Assembly: GCA_001792895.1 (NCBI GenBank)
Contig: MARA01000002.1
Location: 2,046,001-2,110,000 of the forward strand
Source of the DNA: Lentinus brumalis
Taxonomy: Eukaryota > Basidiomycota > Agaricomycetes > Polyporales > Polyporaceae
DNA: 64,000 nt
Reading direction: 5' to 3'
The position numbers were made by a program, and so were the translations under genes. The notes under the pieces were generated by a model. It was not told the DNA's origin and searched no databases. It was given only the letters and a program-made list of their open reading frames with translations. How positions within the stretch are numbered: the first letter of the stretch is position 1; each line of letters starts with the position of its first letter. Below are positions 34,932 through 46,733 of the stretch, in pieces.

Positions 34932-37636
34932 CTACAGCACGAGCTCCTCGACCTGGTACAGCCCAACGGCCATCCCAGCCTGCTCGTGCGCCATTTTCCT
35001 CTTCCGCCGCCAGTCCCTGCCGCTGTCGGCGACGATCTTGCCCGCGCCGTCCTGCGCCTCTGCCTGCTGCGCCTTCGCCTTCGCAGCTGCCGCCTTCGCG
35101 AACGGCTCCAGGGGCCCGCACAGCAGCTCGAGCTCGCTCGTGCGCGCGAGCGCGGGCTCGATGTGCGCCGCGAGGGTGTGCAGGAGCCGGTGCGCGGGGG
35201 CGTGCGCGAGGAGCGCGAGGAAGGACGCGTCGAGCAGCGTCTGGACGAACGCGAGGGTTTTGTCGAGCGGCGGGACGTCGGCGGAGGCAGGCTCGGCGGC
35301 GGCAGCACCGGGGGAGAGGAGCGCGTCGTCCGCGGTGTGCTGCACGATCCACTTGTCGAGGACCTCGAGGACGGGGGTCAGGTCCGCGGCGTCGGCGAGG
35401 TGTCTCCGGAGCGCGGTGCGCTGCAGGGCGGAGGTGTACGGATAGACGACGCACTGAGCGAGGAAGGCGGGGAGTGCGGGCGGGGAGCCTGCTGGTGTGG
35501 GATTGGGGTCGACGTCCATGGCGTTTTCGTCGGTGGAGGATGATGCGTTCCGGCGGTGCGCGGTCACGACTTGGCTGAGGAGGGCCATGATGTCGCTCTC
35601 TGGCAGATCGCTCACTGTGCGCATCGCGAGTGCAACCGCGTCCTAGACGGAAGAACCGCTCGGTCAGCACGAGAATCGCGATGGTTATCGGGCGAGAGGA
35701 CTCACCCAGTCGTTCCGTGCAGCAAGGGCAGGCAGGACCCCACCCTCGACCATCGACGAACTGACCGTCCGGCTCTCCAGCAGATGTCTGACAATCTTCG
35801 CAGAGTACGCCTGCGCTTTCCCTTGCGCAGAGGAACCTTGGGCACTCGCGGGAGCTCGTAATACGAGCTCCAAAACGCCCTGCACGAAGGGATATTCCAC
35901 AGGCGTGCCTTCCTGAGCCGCGCCCTTGCCCTTGTCAAGCTGCTTGACGAACTCAAAAAAGACAGTCTCGGCCCCGGCCGTGCTAGCGTTCGCGCTGCCG
36001 TCGACAGCCGTCTTCATTTCCCCAAGTGCCTTACGCGCCGCGGCGCTCATCTCGGGGGCGCCACGGGGAGCCTGGCCTCGACCACCTTGTGCAGACTTCG
36101 TGGAGAGCCAACGCGCGCCCGCGTTCGCCTTGCCCATCACAGCGGCGATAGTCGAGGTGGCGGGGACGGTGAGGGGAACGACGAGGATCGTGGAGCGTGC
36201 AGGTGTCTCCGCCTGCTGTTGGTCCCTCTCTGGAGACGGGAGGAGTACAAGCAAGGCGTTCAGGTTGACTGAGCTGGCCTTCGATGCACCTGAAGTGGAG
36301 CCGACAGTGGAGGACGCCACCAGTTGGAGCACTGCGCCCTGCTTCTTTGGCCGGGGCAGGGTGGATGGGACGGAGATGGCCTGTTGTGCGAGGAGGACGC
36401 CGTACCGGAGGTCCCAGAGAAGAAGAACAATCTCGGACTCTGCGCCTGTAGTGATGGCGGACAGTAGAACATGCGAGGATGTGAGTGCAGCGAGGGAAAC
36501 TTCGGAGGTACGGGGAGTGTTGATGAAGATGAGACCTTGTAAGCGCAGAGGCTCAGCGGCCTGGCTAACGGTCAGGGAGGAGGATGGTGAGGTTGTCAGT
36601 TTTAGTGATGTCCAGCATCCCGACGCAGCTGAAGACATCGCATGAGCCTCAGACCTTAGCAGGATTCAAAGAAAACTTACTGAGGATGCTGATGAAGCCA
36701 TCGTCGCTACATGATATGTCGAGTATGTCCTGTGGATGTATGTTACAATGCGCCCAAGCACAGAAAAGATGGAGAACACTCACAGTCTCGTCAGTTGGGA
36801 CGACGCACTCGCCGAGGAGGATCACATTCTCCTCCGCAATACCGACAACGTCCAACCTCAGCACGTCTCCACTCCGAAGGAAGGATACCGAAACGGCGCT
36901 GTATGGTGATATTGTGTGCGAAGGGAGGAACGAACATGAGGCAGCGGGGAAGAGGAAGTGTTTCACCAGAGTGTTGGGCTGGTGGTTCTGCGGAGTGTAT
37001 GTTCGTTGTACGCGAGGCTCCTCATCCGCGACGGACACTTCGCCGGTCGCGCTCACAAGCACAATGTGTGAGGGCAAATAGTCCGGCGCGTAAATATGCG
37101 CGACGGCATGAGGTGCCTACAGAGAAGGCAAGGTTACAGGCTGCTTCGCTAGTAACAAACGCTTCCACGCACCGTTGCAACCCTTTTCTTCTTTTCACTC
37201 TCGGTGCTGGTGGACATACCACCGGCCAGATGCTCCTCCCATGCAAGCACAGTTTTCCCCTTCCCTTCTGGCTGGACGTCCGGACCAGATTCTAGGACAG
37301 CATACGTCGTGCATGTGCGGATGCCGCCCTTCGCTTGACTTGTACGCATTGCGGGTGGACATGAGAAGGAAGTCGAAGGCCCGAGAGTGTGCGATGCAGC
37401 TGGATGCAGGGTCGACGTCTACCAACATAATGAGACTTCCGGAGGCATGCGAGTTGGGTGGTACGCACATCGAGGACATGGACGCCATCTCCCTGGACGG
37501 CTACCGCGACGAACGGATCCGCGTCGCTGCCGGATGGGAGCGAGACATAGAGAGGAGTTGCCTTGCGTTTCTTGTATGCAGAAGACTCGGGATAGGACGA
37601 GAGCAGGAAGGGCTCTGAGACGGTGGCTGCACTCAT
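34932..37636 (-). CDS. NOL11-like small-subunit processome (tUTP) protein, 809 aa
   Basis: Six exons (37636-37469, 37418-37173, 37116-36784, 36729-36681, 36628-35706, 35642-34932) give 809 aa. The first 400 residues look like a beta-propeller (VAVAVQGDGVHVLD, SHIVLVSATGEVSV, LRLDVVGIAEENVILLGE, DILDISCSDDGFISIL). The C-terminal helical part ends with FVQTLLDASFLALLA, HRLLHTLAAHIE, TSELELL and GLYQVEELVL. These line up with the NOL11 C-terminus as I recall it (LLDANF, RLLINLYKL, YSELNKIE, GLYSIEVLEL). NOL11 is a t-UTP factor linking rRNA transcription to 18S processing; yeast Utp8 is its counterpart. The family call rests on these short C-terminal matches and the overall architecture. Confidence 0.68.
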
Positions 37637-37695
37637 CGCTAAGTGCAAGACGAGATCACGGCGAGATCCAATTTTTCGACCAAGTCTACACAACA

Positions 37696-38853
37696 CTAAA
37701 CTAGGGTTAGGGTTCCTATGCCCATCCGGTAGCTCTCTTTGCAACATAGCACAAGACTCTGTGTACACGTCAGATTCTCCGTATGCCCTCTCAGAATATC
37801 GAGAAGACTATCAAGCACGCCGGGAAGCCTCCCTTCTGTGCTGGACAGCGTGCCACGGAGAGACAGCACGTCTGCCTCGAGGTTCTGACACTCGTCCTCC
37901 AGCCCGCCTGCTGCATCGTCAATGTCGGCGAAATGACGGCTCCGGTTTCCGACTCACCGATAATATCTAAGGCATCGTTGTATCGCTGAACCTCTGTAGT
38001 TTCGTCACATGGTAGAGAGGTAAGTCGCAGGCCCGCGGTGGTTGCCTCCCCGACTACCTTCTCGAGAGAGACAAATCGCTGAACGATGGCAGCAACTTCC
38101 TCCGCGACCTTGGAGGGATTTGCCAATGACTTCAAGTGCGAGTATAGAGGACGCACCTTGCGATCGCTCAACTCATCGTAGAAGTCGAGCATCCGTTCTG
38201 TCTCGTATCGTATGCGGCTGTCCGCGATGTCTTCTTCCTCTGCGGCCAGTTCCTTTCTTCGTAACTCTAGAGCACTGTGCGCAACATGGCTAGACTTCTT
38301 CAGTTCCTCTTCCAGGCTGGACGCCATATACGCCCATGCGCAGGACTGCGCTGCCAACTGTAACGTATCCGATCTTTCCGAGGTGATTCCTGGCTCCGGG
38401 ACCTTCGGTTGCGCCTGCAACGTGTGGTAGACATGTCAAGACAGATAAATGCTTCGAAGTGCCTGCTCACATGCACCTTTGACGCGCCAGATGGAGGCGC
38501 AGTTGTGGTGCTCTTGCCGGCACCGAAACGCGTTCCCTTCACCGTGGTTGCTGTTCTCACGCGCGTGGCGGGCTCGACGCGCGTCCCCGATTGCGAGGTA
38601 CTGACCGATGTACCATCTGGCACCGTTGTCCGTGCTGCATTGCTCTGCGCGAGGGTCCGAGGTGCGGCAGAAGTGGAGGACTTCGAGCTCGATGCGGCTG
38701 CCTTGGCGCGCGAACTGGCGGTAGATGACGCGTTCAGCGGGCGCGCAGGCCCCGGGGCTGTTCTGCCTTGGTCACGGAACACGACAGTGAGCGGATGTGG
38801 GGGTGCAGGGCAAGAGAGAGCGTACCGCGAGCAGGCCTGATGGAGGAGGACAT
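37696..38853 (-). CDS. Coiled-coil protein of unknown function, about 331 aa
   Basis: Exons 38853-38826, 38766-38471, 38414-37958 and 37910-37696 give 331 aa. The first 105 residues are a Ser/Ala/Thr-rich disordered tail. From about residue 125 there is a long amphipathic coiled coil (MASSLEEELKKSSHVAHSAL, RKELAAEEEDIADSR, RYETERMLDFYDELSDRKV). A second helical part follows (AEEVAAIVQRFVSLEKVV, GGLEDECQNLEADVLSL). The layout suggests a microtubule, kinetochore or augmin-type subunit, but no motif settles this. The C-terminal exon is uncertain, because its last codons run into a telomere-like repeat and end only 59 nt before the next gene's ATG on the same strand; an unseen intron may remove them. 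It shares a 171-bp promoter region with the acyltransferase. Confidence 0.6.
37701..37714. promoter_or_regulatory. Telobox-like element upstream of the NOL11-like gene
   Basis: Read on the minus strand this is AACCCTAACCCTAG, about 65 bp before the NOL11-like ATG. Similar motifs drive ribosome-biogenesis genes through Tbf1-type proteins in some yeasts. Confidence 0.5.
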
Positions 38854-39024
38854 GGAGGAGAAACACGGGACGGGACGATGTCGCTTCAGACTCCGACCCC
38901 GTGCCACAGTCTGTCCTGATTCGTGCACTCGCTCGCCTTCTCCTGGTTTTCTGCGTGCGTCCAGCTTCCAATCGTCCTCATCACCCCATCTCTCCCCATC
39001 GTCGTCGGCGACGGCGCCCTCGCC

Positions 39025-40293
39025 ATGTCTCTCCTGGCCACCATCGTCAAGCCTCTCGTCTACTTCTCTCTCCCCTTCTTCGCCCTCAAGACCCTTGCAG
39101 ACGCCAACCCCGTCGCACGCTACTATGTCCGCATAGGCCTCTACCTCTCTACTCTCGGAGTCTGCTCCATATGGGGCGTTATCTGTTCAATTGGCATGGG
39201 CCTCGCAGGCCGCCGGTTCGACGTCTTCTACGTCGTCGCACGGAGCTTCTACCACCTCGCAAGTCGTGTCGTCGGCATCCGGCTCGTGGTGGAGGGAGAG
39301 GAATACCTCGAGACGCGTCCGTCCGTCCTGGTGGGCAACCACCAGAGTATGCTCGACATCCTGTACCTCGGGAGGTGCGTTCACTCGTTGCACGTCGCTC
39401 TCGGACCCTCAGCCCTGACGCGCGTTCTTCCCTCCGCTCTGAATGGCATCCTTCCTATCCCTGCAATCTCAACGCGCAATCATATGCATGTCTGCCTACC
39501 GATAGGATATTCCCACATCGAGCATCCATCATGGCGAAGAAGGAACTTCAATGGTCCCCTTTGCTGGGCCAGTTCATGACCCTAGCCGGCGCTGTCTTCG
39601 TCGACCGCGGCAACAACGCCCGTGCCGTTCGCTCGCTCACCGCAGCGGGCGAGATCATGAAGGAACGTCACAGCTCTCTATGGCTCTTCCCGGAGGGTAC
39701 GCGCTCGATGCGCCCATACCCGGATATGCTCCCTTTCAAGAAGGGTGCCTTCCATACCGCAATCCAGGCCCAAGTTCCCATCGTACCCGTCGTCTGCGAG
39801 AACTACTGGAGGCTGTATAGGCAAGGTGTCTTTGAGAGCGGCACTTTGAAGGTCAAGGGTACGTCGAAATAGTGACAACTGCCTCCATGCCCGATTGACG
39901 GCCCCCATAGTGCTCCCGCCAGTTCCGACGACCGGACTGATTGCTGCGGATGCGGGTGCGCTCGCCATTCGTGTGCACGACATGATGGTGGAGGCTTTGC
40001 GCGAGATCTCTGCGCCTCCGCCTCCGGGCATGGAGCCCAAGTCCGCCGAACCTGTAGTGACCACCAGCCCTATCCCCACCGTCGCCTCACCTACTCCTGC
40101 CCCGGCCGAGCCGACACCAAAAGAGCCAGAACAACTCAGGGCGGACAGCCGAGCGTCGACGAACACATCTGAGAATTCGGTGTCGTCTTCGCCTGTGCTC
40201 AGCCACAGCAAGATGGAGGGCAGCGAGTATGGGACGGAGACCGAGGAGGATGACGGGATGGTGCTTGTCGGCCGACCGAGCCAGGGCCGCTGA
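39025..40293 (+). CDS. SLC1: 1-acyl-sn-glycerol-3-phosphate acyltransferase (LPAAT), 361 aa
   Basis: Exons 39025-39374, 39506-39858 and 39911-40293 give 361 aa. Two N-terminal hydrophobic spans precede acyltransferase motif I VGNHQSMLDILYLGR (HX4D), then MAKKELQWSPLLGQ, VDRGNN, the motif III LWLFPEGTRS and the motif IV VPIVPVVCENY. This is the plsC fold that makes phosphatidic acid in the ER. The C-terminal 100 residues are a Pro/Ser/Glu-rich extension not needed for catalysis. An upstream in-frame Met at 38923 exists but would add a poorly conserved leader; the Met at 39025 begins the usual N-terminus. Confidence 0.92.
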
Positions 40294-40838
40294 TTTCTTA
40301 GAGCTCGTCTCTAGAGAGGCATGCCATCAGACTCTGAATGCTTCATGTTAATGGGATTGCGGGAGCATGCCGAGCTACCTTGAAGACCTTCGGCACGATC
40401 ACGACCACCGCGCCTGGGAGGTGCCACATTTCCTGCTTCGGGCTTACCAACTGGACGGGTTGTCCCCGTTCTGCTGACCCGTCAAACGTTGCATCTTATA
40501 CAGCGAGGTCACCGAAGGAAGGTGACAGTACCTGCTATCGGTTGTCAGTGGTCCTACATTGATTGGCTACATGAGGAAGTGGTTAAATGGATGACCCATG
40601 CGTCAGGGGAACTTCGAAGCGAGAGGACGGCGGTCAATGGTCATACAAGCATGTAAGATATACATGGCCACGATCGTAGCTTAGCGCAACGTATTGCACA
40701 CTGGCATGGCAGTGGCAGCTCTGCGGGAGGTTGATCATGCCGATGCCATGACTCTACCCGTCTAGCGCTAGACGCGTGACGCCACACACTCAGTCTGCTA
40801 CCACGACCTTCACCTTCCACTCTCTTCCACTGTTCGAA
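40294..40838. other. Intergenic, no gene seen
   Basis: 3' flank of the acyltransferase and promoter of the J-domain gene. No conserved features. Confidence 0.5.
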
Positions 40839-42192
40839 ATGTCTAGCACAGATGAAGACGTCAATCCTTACGAGCTTCTCGGTATCTCCATAGAGGCAAC
40901 GGAGCAGGAAATCAAGACAGCGTACAGGCAGAGATCACTGAAAGTCCACCCTGACCGAGTAAGTCCACACAATGTCACCTATATTGCAGCGCGCGTTGAA
41001 GATAACATAGCCTGTCGTAGAATCGCGGTAATCCAGATGCATGTGAGTATACTCGATCATGTTCGACCTGGCAACAATGCTAACTCATTCTGCAGCACGG
41101 AAGTTCCATGAGCTTCATCAAGCCCAAGAGCTGCTGCTCGACCCGCTTCGGCGCATGGCACTGGATGCCAAGTTTCGCCTCAAAGAAGCCCGGAAAGCGA
41201 GATATGCTACTTTTGATGCGAAGCGTAAGACCATGGTGGAAGACCTCGAGGAGCGCGAACGGACACTCAAGAAGGCGCGGGTGGAGAAGGAGTCCGAGAA
41301 GAAGGCGCGATGGCAAGAGAATGAACGGATCATGGAGGAGGGCCGACGGCTGAGAGAAGACCGAGAGCGAGAGCTGCAGAGGAAGGAGCGTGAGCGTGAG
41401 GAGCTGTCGAAGAAGGCGCAACATGCAGCGACCACCATGTTGGAGCCGCCAGAACTAGGTGCGTACTCAAGGAGAAGCATTCGCTCTCAGGTTCTCTCTA
41501 AACATCGCACTAGGTCTCTTGGACACTACTGTCCGTGTCAAGTTCTCCCTCTCTGCGCATCCTACTCTCGCCGAAGCATCAAGTTTGTGCGCACTTCTCA
41601 CCCCATTCGGCCCTCTGGACGACACCTCTATTGTGCTTTCCCTCAAGCCTGCTCCTCCGAAGAAACCGAAACGTGTTACGGCTCTCGTGCCCTTCAAGCA
41701 GATCGGGGGCGCGTTCGCAGCAGTCTGTGCCAGTGGTCGCGCCGACAGCGGCCTTGGAGATATCGAGGTCGCATGGGCGGAGGGGAAGGAGCCGGAGCTT
41801 ATAGGCTGGTTGAAGAAGATGGGTCAACTGGGTGGTGACGGCGCTGCTACCGGGAAAGCCAACCCCGTCAACCAGGAGCCTGCTTCGCTGCGACCACCCG
41901 GAGCTACTGAGAGCAAGTCGTCGATCCCCGCATCGACCGCGCCCCCGCCTGCGTCGGACACGGCGTTCTCATCGTTCCCTTCGACATTCGTATGTCACCA
42001 TGCGCTTTCATCTGATGAGTTGCTGACATGTTGCTGCAGCCCGACCTCAGTGCCCCGCCTCCACAGCCAAGCGCACCGACAGGAGTCCCTGGCCTCGACT
42101 ACGAATCGTTGACCCTGATGCGGATGAGGCAGGCCGAGCGGGCAAGGATCGAGCGCGAGATCCGTGAGCGCGAAGCACAGGAAGCGGAGTGA
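40839..42192 (+). CDS. J-domain splicing factor, DNAJC17/Cwf23-like, 377 aa
   Basis: Exons 40839-40958, 41021-41042, 41096-41458, 41514-41989 and 42040-42192 give 377 aa. The J domain occupies residues 1-75 (NPYELLGISIEATEQEIKTA, KVHPDR with the HPD triad, RKFHELHQAQELLLDP). A charged coiled coil follows (about residues 85-165). Then comes an RRM-like region (VRVKFSLSAHPTLAEASSL, VVLSLKP-type strand, GAFAAVCASGRADSGLGDIEVAWAEG). J domain, then coiled coil, then RRM is the layout of DNAJC17 and S. pombe Cwf23, chaperones of spliceosome disassembly and snRNP function. The 22-nt second exon is a microexon inside the J domain (NRGNPDA), needed to keep the frame. Confidence 0.88.
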
Positions 42193-42344
42193 GAGCCTGC
42201 AAGCAGGCATATGACGGAGCGCGACGGTGTGCGTGTATGTGATACATATATCTTCTACCTGCTTCTTGGACTGAGTGACAACAGCGGGTATATGGCAATC
42301 TCAGACCGAACAAGGGTACAAGTGAGAGCCTTCTTTACGGAGTA

Positions 42345-43360
42345 CTACACGCTCTTCGCGACACCCTTCCTTGCATCCCACCATTCCTCTTCCTTCGGGC
42401 GCAGTGATCCCGGGAAGAACACCGGCAGCAAAGCCGATCCAACTCCTTCCTCGACCTCCTCCGCCATCATCAGCGCGGTCATGACCTTGTCGGCGTGCAC
42501 GACCGTCGTGCGTTCCTCCGCAAACTTGAACCCGAGCCCCTTCCCACTGCGCCACGTCCTTGCCAAGAACGTCGCGTGGGCGGTCCCCAGAGCGCACACG
42601 CCCAACACGCACCACGCATCCACCACTGAGAGCTGGGTGAAGGCAAGCAGGAGCGCCATCCATGCGACGATAAGCACCGCGACGAAGATGCTCCTTCCGG
42701 TCCCAAGCCCGTCGGCGCGCGCCGCGGCGATGTCCTCGAGCTTCGCGCCACCACCCTCTGTGACAACGACGATGGCGTCCGTGCTGCCGTTCCCGCTGGT
42801 GATGCACACGGCCTCGCGCTGGTTCTCGGGCACGACGCGTGCTGACCCGAGCTGCTTCTTCCTGTGGTAGAGCAGGGTCATGCTCCCCAGCATAGACATG
42901 TACACCCCGGCGCCGACGAACAGGGACACCTTTTGCGACGCCCCAACCCTTCCAGCCATCCACGCAGCCCCAATCTGCACGAGCATCATGGCGACCCCGC
43001 TCCATCCGACAACGTCGCCTCCAGACAGGCCGGGGACTTGAGACGTGTAGAGGAAGGTGAGCGTGAGTCCGCGGCTGGTGGGCTTGCTGGCGTGGCTCTG
43101 CAGGAGGTGCTCGAGGGTGGCGGAGCGGTTCGTCCGCGCATAGCCGGTCTTGACGTTGATGACCGTGGACGGCCAGTCGTGCGCGGGTGGCGCGTGGTCC
43201 CGGGTGAGAAGCGAGACGAAATAACAGGGCCACTCGAGGCAGAAAACGCCCGAACCTGGGATGGCTTGGGCGCGTTGCATGATGCCGGGGTGAGGCATAG
43301 GTAGAGGGCGAGCACGATGCCCGGTTGGACGTCGGGGATGAGGCCCTTGATGGAGTCCAT
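42345..43360 (-). CDS. Multi-pass membrane protein, unknown; N-terminal frame broken
   Basis: From 43298 down to 42345 there is an open frame of 317 aa with five or six hydrophobic spans (VFCLEWPCYFVSLL, VAMMLVQIGAAWMAG, VSLFVGAGVYMSMLGSMTLLY, SIFVAVLIVAWMALLLAF, VVDAWCVLGVCALGTAHATFL). A better-placed start at 43360 (MDSIKGLIPDVQPG, with a CACCATGG context) opens a second frame that runs into LALYLCLTPASCNAPKPSQ. It is one base out of register with the main frame, and I find no GT-AG pair that joins them without deleting apparently coding sequence. Either a 1-nt indel (real or assembly error) is present or the shorter start is used. Resembles uncharacterised basidiomycete membrane proteins. 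Confidence 0.6.
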
Positions 43361-43906
43361 GGTGGTTTGTGGTGAAGAGGTGTAAGGGAGTGGGGTTTTA
43401 GGCACGTCTCGAGCGGGGAGATGCGGTCAGAACGTTAACCTTGTCTTCTTTATGTACCACAACGCCCGTCCGGGCGACAACGAGAACATGCATATGTGCG
43501 AGCGGCACAGCGCAGGGCCCTACTTGCTGCCGACCGCACTGCCCAGGGTCTTCATGCGCCCAACGCCCCACGATTCGCTCACAAACGGTTATGAGGAAGG
43601 TCGATGTATCGCCTTGAAGGAGAGCAGCGGCTCAGATAGACTTCCTGGAGCCGGTAGGCTGTGTATATCCATACATCTTCCCTGCAATGAGGGGCATGTG
43701 TCTCACGCAGATTATTTGACGATCTTCTGATACACACAGATAGCTACCGTGTTATGTGCCTGCATGCCTACTTTGTGCACATGTCGATATACTGGTCCAG
43801 TACACGCGGAGGCAGTCCAACGTAAATACAAGCCTTGAGGCAAGGTGATGATCGCATTGCTATGCTGTCCCGGTAACCGGTGGGTAAGGACAGCAAGCAT
43901 GAGGTC
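43361..43906. other. Intergenic, no gene seen
   Basis: Upstream flank of the multi-pass membrane protein gene and 3' flank of the M20 gene, both on the minus strand. No conserved ORF. Confidence 0.5.
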
Positions 43907-46045
43907 TCATATGCCGCTTTCAGCCCTCCATTCGTCGAATGACTTTTTCACCTATGAATGAGATACGGCACGCCTTTCAGTTATTGCATATTGCCTATCG
44001 CACATCACTCACCTCTGCGGTAAAGTCTGCATCTTGTAAGACCTTGAATCCCAGCGCTGCAAGACCTGCTGCAACCTTCAGAGTTGCCTCATGCGCCTCC
44101 TTCGTCGCCGCCGACTTTGCGAACTGTGGCGTGTGATTTGCACCGTTGGGCTCGGTGGGGATGGAGTAGGCTGGGTGCAACGCGGGCAGTGCTAGCAAGG
44201 GGAGCACCGAATGAGCAAGATCATTCCGGAACCAATAGCGGCCAGACTGACCAAATGTCACATTTCCCTGGTAGAGAACAACATGGGTGAGTGTCTAGCC
44301 AAAGGAACGACAGGTTCTCGGCTCACGAAATCCGTGGAGTAATTAGGTCCGACGCTTGTGTCCGTCCGCATCTCGTACATTCCACCGACCAGCTTGGCAT
44401 ATTCGCGACCTGTGCAGCAGTGCTGATGTCAGAGACCACAGAAGACGAGAAGGGTATGAGAGTACAGCACCTAGGATTCTATTGTTCCGAACTTCGTAGT
44501 AGGCCGCGCCTACTTTCGTCTCAATCTTGCATGCCGTCGCCAATGCCGCGGCGCTGAACAAATTCGTCAGGCACACCTCCCAGCGTACATGGAATCCTAG
44601 TAGATGCTACGTACTCGAAGCACGCTATCACACGCTCACGCAGCGCATCGAGCTCCTGGTATGTAGGCGCGCGTATCATGTACCGTAGCTTCGCATAGTC
44701 GGGAATGACTGTGAGCCGATGGCGTCAGTACATAGTTGTATCCATGGTGTCCGTGACATACTGTTTGGTACCCATTCACGTCCTACGATGATCCCATGAA
44801 CACGACAGTCGGGCTTCATCTGCTGACGCAGTGCTGATATGCTGGCGTATGCAACAAACGCAGCATCTAGAGCGTTCTGAGCCTCCCAGGGAGCGAGACC
44901 CGCATGAGCCCTACAGGATCATAGTTAAGGTCAATTAGCGGGGCACTCATTACTGAGCGCACGTACCCATGGCCGAAGAATTCTACGTCTATCGGCTGCA
45001 GGGCGACACCCTGCCATAGACCGCTGATATTGGCCGGACCTGCCGTGGGATGGCTCCTGAGCAGTAAAAGCAGTTAAGGCATATGAGCGTTTTGACACAG
45101 CGGCATCTGGCTCACATGATGCAGGCGTCCATCTCTTTGTATGCGCCTCGTTCGAGCAGGGTTATCTTCCCTCCTCCAGCCTCCTCCGCAGGCGTCCCAA
45201 GTAGGAGGACCGTGCCAGGCACATCGTGCTTCTGCAGCGCCGCCTTTATCGCCAGGGCCACCGCCACGCCGGACATTGCTATGAGGTTATGACCACACCC
45301 ATGTCCGATGCCAGGGAGAGCGTCCATTTCTGAATTGACACCGATGACCCGTGTGTGGACCGTAGAGCGCGTCTTTGCCTTCCTGTGGGTGTCTGAGGCT
45401 GGATACGTGAACTCGGCGCGCCAAGCGGTCTGAAGACCGAGGTAGTGGGGCGTGACCTTGAAGCCGCGTGAGGCCATGAACTCTGTGAGCCTGTCATGTG
45501 CGTATCTGGATGCCGAGTGAGGGAGCATAGCGGGTATAATAGGGTGGAAGACTATACCTCTCCTCGTACATGATCTCCGGATGGTCTAGAGCCACGCGCA
45601 AGTCAATAAGATTACATTGCCCAGGCGCATCAAGTCACTCACGCCATATATCGAGGCTCAACTCCCTCAACCTCGGAGATAGGTCTTCCAATTCAGCTTG
45701 AATGGTCTGCAAGACCTCGGGCGCGACTCCTTCACCATCACTATACTCCGGCAACTTCTCCGACAGGCAGCTGTCGATGGTAACACTGTCATATTTCAAG
45801 TCATACCACCCGTGTCCGAAGTGAACGTATGGGATCTGTACGGGGTGGTGATGGAAAGTGAGCGCTCGAACAGGAAGTGAACTCGGATGGCTTACGAGTT
45901 CAGCATCGCCCTCCCGACGTGTGAGCTGAGCGGCCTTGGACTTGGCAGAGCCGCCTCTCTTGCGGAGCCCGAATAAACTCGCCCAGCAACCAACCTGGAC
46001 GCCCGCGTCAGCGACGAAGTTCTTAGGTGACACCCGGTGTGACAT
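43907..46045 (-). CDS. M20-family amidohydrolase (PM20D2-like), 519 aa
   Basis: Eleven exons (46045-45896, 45835-45643, 45585-45558, 45505-45116, 45056-44967, 44910-44762, 44708-44615, 44553-44471, 44409-44327, 44267-44013, 43951-43907) join in frame to 519 aa. Metallopeptidase M20 hallmarks are GVNSEMDALPGIGHGCGHN (metal-binding His/Asp), GTPAEEAGGGKI (catalytic Glu), SHPTAGPANISGLW, FFGHGAHAGLAPWEAQNALD (dimerisation-domain His) and the late NDLAHSVLPLLALPALHP. The relatives PM20D2 and bacterial AbgB hydrolyse unusual dipeptides or acyl-amino acids in the cytosol. The first 80 residues are atypical, and the true start may lie downstream or in another exon; the core from residue about 95 is secure. 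Confidence 0.87.
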
Positions 46046-46733
46046 GTTGGCTAAGTGCTAGTCGTAGTGGTCGACGTTGCGATGCGATGAGAGAGGTCCC
46101 ATTGAACCCCGCGACCAATTTCGCCATTTCTACCGTTTGTGGGCGCCGTAAGCTCCGCGCGGACTTGAGCGGCCGGTTGTCTGGCGACGGACTTCAGATG
46201 ACCAACGTTCCGTGCAGACCGTAGGAAATACAGGAAAGACACTTGCCTTCTTGTCCCTTCTTGGTGCGGACCGCGAGGGTACCCCTCTGGATGTCGGGCA
46301 AGAGGCCAGCCTCACATCCGAGCATAAACTCAGAACAGTGGACGTCCCAGTAACCTGCGGACAACTGAATCAGTCGAGGATGGTGGATGGTGGTGTGGGC
46401 GGCAGCGACCTATGAAGTTCCGACGTTGGGCTCGGACGGTCGGATGTTTGCAACTTCGAACGCCTGCATAACAGTCAGCTACATGGTGATATTTCCATGT
46501 GTTCGTTCACTTGCTCCCTGACCGTGGTACATTGTACCTAGTAGCCGGAGTCAGTGTATTTTTCTGGGAGTGTCACGGTGAAGCGCTCGCTTCAAAGAAG
46601 TAAGTACAACTACTTACCCGAACTCTATCACATATCTAACGTCGGCACTCGGCTCGCGCGCCCGATCGACTTGGTTATCTCTTCGTCCGTCCGTCCACAG
46701 ACGGACTCAATCGAGATATCTCAACTCAACAAC
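46046..46733. other. Divergent intergenic region
   Basis: Upstream flanks of the M20 gene (-) and FSH copy A (+). No conserved ORF. Confidence 0.5.

Noticed and set aside
38901..39872. 323-aa plus-strand frame over the acyltransferase gene
   Set aside because: It is an out-of-frame shadow; only the other frame carries NHQSMLD and FPEGTRS.
42301..43233. 310-aa minus-strand frame over the membrane protein gene
   Set aside because: Arg/Gly-rich shadow without membrane spans; the parallel frame has clear hydrophobic segments.
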